A stretch of 64,000 nucleotides of DNA from Mesorhizobium sp. 131-2-1 (GTDB lineage Bacteria > Pseudomonadota > Alphaproteobacteria > Rhizobiales > Rhizobiaceae): positions 992,001 to 1,056,000 of the forward strand of contig NZ_AP023247.1 in the NCBI RefSeq assembly GCF_016756535.1, given 5' to 3'. Both the position numbers and the translations under genes were made by a program. The notes under the pieces are model-generated. The model ran no database searches, was not told the origin of the DNA, and saw only the letters and a program-made list of their open reading frames with translations. Shown here piece after piece: positions 62,944 through 64,000 of this stretch. Positions within the stretch are counted from its first letter, which is position 1; every line of letters begins with the position of its first letter.

Positions 62944-64000
62944 CTATTGGCTATCTGGCCCTTCGACGCCGACGGTGAAGTCGACATTCTCCCAACGGCT
63001 GGTGTCGGGCCAGAAAAAAGTGAAGACGAGCGTGCTTCCCGGCTGCAGGTCGGCGACCTGCAAATCCACCAGATGGACGCCGAACGCGTTCTCGGTTGTC
63101 TTGCTGTCCACCACGGTCAGCCATTTGTCGCTGCTCCAGTGCACCACGCCGCGCGCCGCAAGCTCGACGCGCAGCATCTTGCCGGCGGGGATGGAACGGA
63201 TCTTGTTGTTGAAGCGCCATATCCTGCGCGGGCAGGTGGTCCTTGCCTTGACGTAGCGCTCGACGCCTTGCGGCGGCAAGTCGAAAACGGCGCCGTCGCG
63301 CAGCGAACGCAACAGCTTGATGTGCTCGGCGTGCGCCCAGACCAGCGGCATGGCGCTGCCCGAGGGTGCGCCGCGGCGCAATTCGCGCTCCGGAATGTCG
63401 GGACCGTCCCAGACCTGCTCCGGCAGCAGGCCGCCAGGTCCGGCGGATGCCTCGAGCGTCGCGAGCAGGCTCTCCGCCCTGTCGCCGCGGCCGGCGGCGA
63501 GCTCGTAATGGGCGCGCTCGCCCGCCAGCAGCGGCCACGGACGCCCCTGGCCGGTTCCGTCGAAGGGGGCGCCGTCCTCATGCTCGCCGTAGCCGTCGCC
63601 GGTGTAGCGGTACCAGAAAGGTCCTTGCGGCAGGTCGCAGCGCAGCCTGGCGTCGATGACCTTCAAAGTGTCGACGATGCGCGGATCATCCGGGGCTCTC
63701 AGACCAAAACGCACCAGCGCCAGCGCATCCGGGCTGACGATCGCTTCGGCCTGACGGTCGCTGTCGCCGGGCGGCCGGTTCTTGATGGCGACATAGCCAT
63801 CCTTGGGCGAGCCGGCGCCAGACGCATCCGGCGGCGCGATGCGGACGTAGTAGCCATTGACGCCCAGTTCGGCGCACAGCTCCGTCCCCGCGACATAGGT
63901 CCAGCGCTCGACCTGGTCGTTCCAGCAATCCGCGGTCTCGCGCATATAATTAGCCGGCTCGGCATTTCCCATGGCGTCGAATATGTCGGCGGCGGCCAGC
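62944..64000 (-). CDS. Glucoamylase, glycoside hydrolase family 15 (partial)
   Basis: C-terminal part of a GH15 glucan 1,4-alpha-glucosidase; the N terminus lies beyond the window and the frame stays open to base 64000. FWYRYTGDGYGEHEDGAPFD, GRPWPLLAGERAHYEL and SGSAMPLVWAHAEHIKLLRS are GH15 blocks, with LLPEQVWDG holding the general base Glu. After about residue 230 comes a beta-rich C-terminal domain (RIWRFNNKIRSIPAGKMLRV, VFTFFWPDTSRWENVDFTVG). It releases glucose from starch- or glycogen-like chains, or possibly from trehalose, as some GH15 members do. It is 33 bases upstream of gnd on the same strand. Confidence 0.9.
   Translation of the reverse strand, partial: LAAADIFDAMGNAEPANYMRETADCWNDQVERWTYVAGTELCAELGVNGYYVRIAPPDASGAGSPKDGYVAIKNRPPGDSDRQAEAIVSPDALALVRFGLRAPDDPRIVDTLKVIDARLRCDLPQGPFWYRYTGDGYGEHEDGAPFDGTGQGRPWPLLAGERAHYELAAGRGDRAESLLATLEASAGPGGLLPEQVWDGPDIPERELRRGAPSGSAMPLVWAHAEHIKLLRSLRDGAVFDLPPQGVERYVKARTTCPRRIWRFNNKIRSIPAGKMLRVELAARGVVHWSSDKWLTVVDSKTTENAFGVHLVDLQVADLQPGSTLVFTFFWPDTSRWENVDFTVGVEGPDSQ

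Overview
The window looks like a chromosomal segment of an alphaproteobacterium of the order Hyphomicrobiales, most like Mesorhizobium or a close Phyllobacteriaceae relative. Reasons: high GC with strong G/C preference at third codon positions; a MucR/Ros regulator; a CenR-type response regulator; Mic60 and HemY downstream of hemC-hemD; tsaD-gpsA divergent from hemC; a sigma-54 type glnK-amtB promoter; CtrA-like boxes; and palindromic intergenic repeats of the rhizobial kind. The genus is inferred from gene content, not from a marker gene. I found no rRNA, tRNA, CRISPR, transposase or phage gene.

Layout. 0-4.3 kb: 3' end of rplS with terminator, the ohr-ohrR peroxide unit, an amino-acid ABC binding protein and permease (no ATPase), a methyltransferase. 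4.3-9.9 kb: a composite repeat, leuC, two tandem membrane diguanylate cyclases, two small envelope proteins. 10.1-15.5 kb: sdhCDA, a DUF3052 gene, sdhB, a nucleotidyltransferase and a YceH-type protein. 15.5-20 kb: OsmC, a YCII/DGPF protein, a TerB-like membrane protein, a UbiH-type monooxygenase, tesB. 20-27.6 kb: glnK-amtB, a small secreted protein, ftsK, lolA, exonuclease III. 27.6-32.8 kb: a GT9 glycosyltransferase, a lone cyclic-nucleotide-binding protein, CenR, an L,D-transpeptidase, a DUF1127 protein, a GcvA-type LysR regulator, a DUF1761 protein. 32.9-36.4 kb (minus): tsaD-gpsA-YCII-EVE-methyltransferase. 36.6-42 kb (plus): hemC-hemD-mic60-hemY-terB.

42-56 kb is the least housekeeping-like part: a glutamine amidotransferase, an exported epoxide-hydrolase-like protein followed by a decayed copy of the amidotransferase 3' end, two unknown genes, a membrane adenylate cyclase, an L,D-transpeptidase with an OmpA-type lipoprotein, a DUF4239 protein, and a translationally coupled three-gene cassette: a 1379-residue soluble histidine kinase with six GAF domains, a single-domain receiver, and a receiver fused to a second adenylate cyclase. 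56.5-64 kb (minus): an MFS exporter, an aminotransferase, mucR, then a sugar cluster of a GH15 glucoamylase (cut by the window end), gnd, zwf and a ROK kinase.

How the genes work together. Central carbon and respiration (sdh, zwf, gnd, glucoamylase, leuC), heme synthesis plus inner-membrane shaping (hemCD, mic60, hemY), nitrogen sensing (glnK-amtB) and envelope maintenance (lolA, two L,D-transpeptidases, the OmpA-type lipoprotein, CenR) are the main themes. The most unusual content is second-messenger signalling: two diguanylate cyclases, two class III adenylate cyclases and a free cyclic-nucleotide-binding domain protein. The GAF-kinase / receiver / receiver-cyclase cassette is the best candidate for an incompletely described system. 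Several intergenic regions hold dispersed palindromic repeats, including a pair of about 140 bp copies near 25.7 and 36.5 kb.
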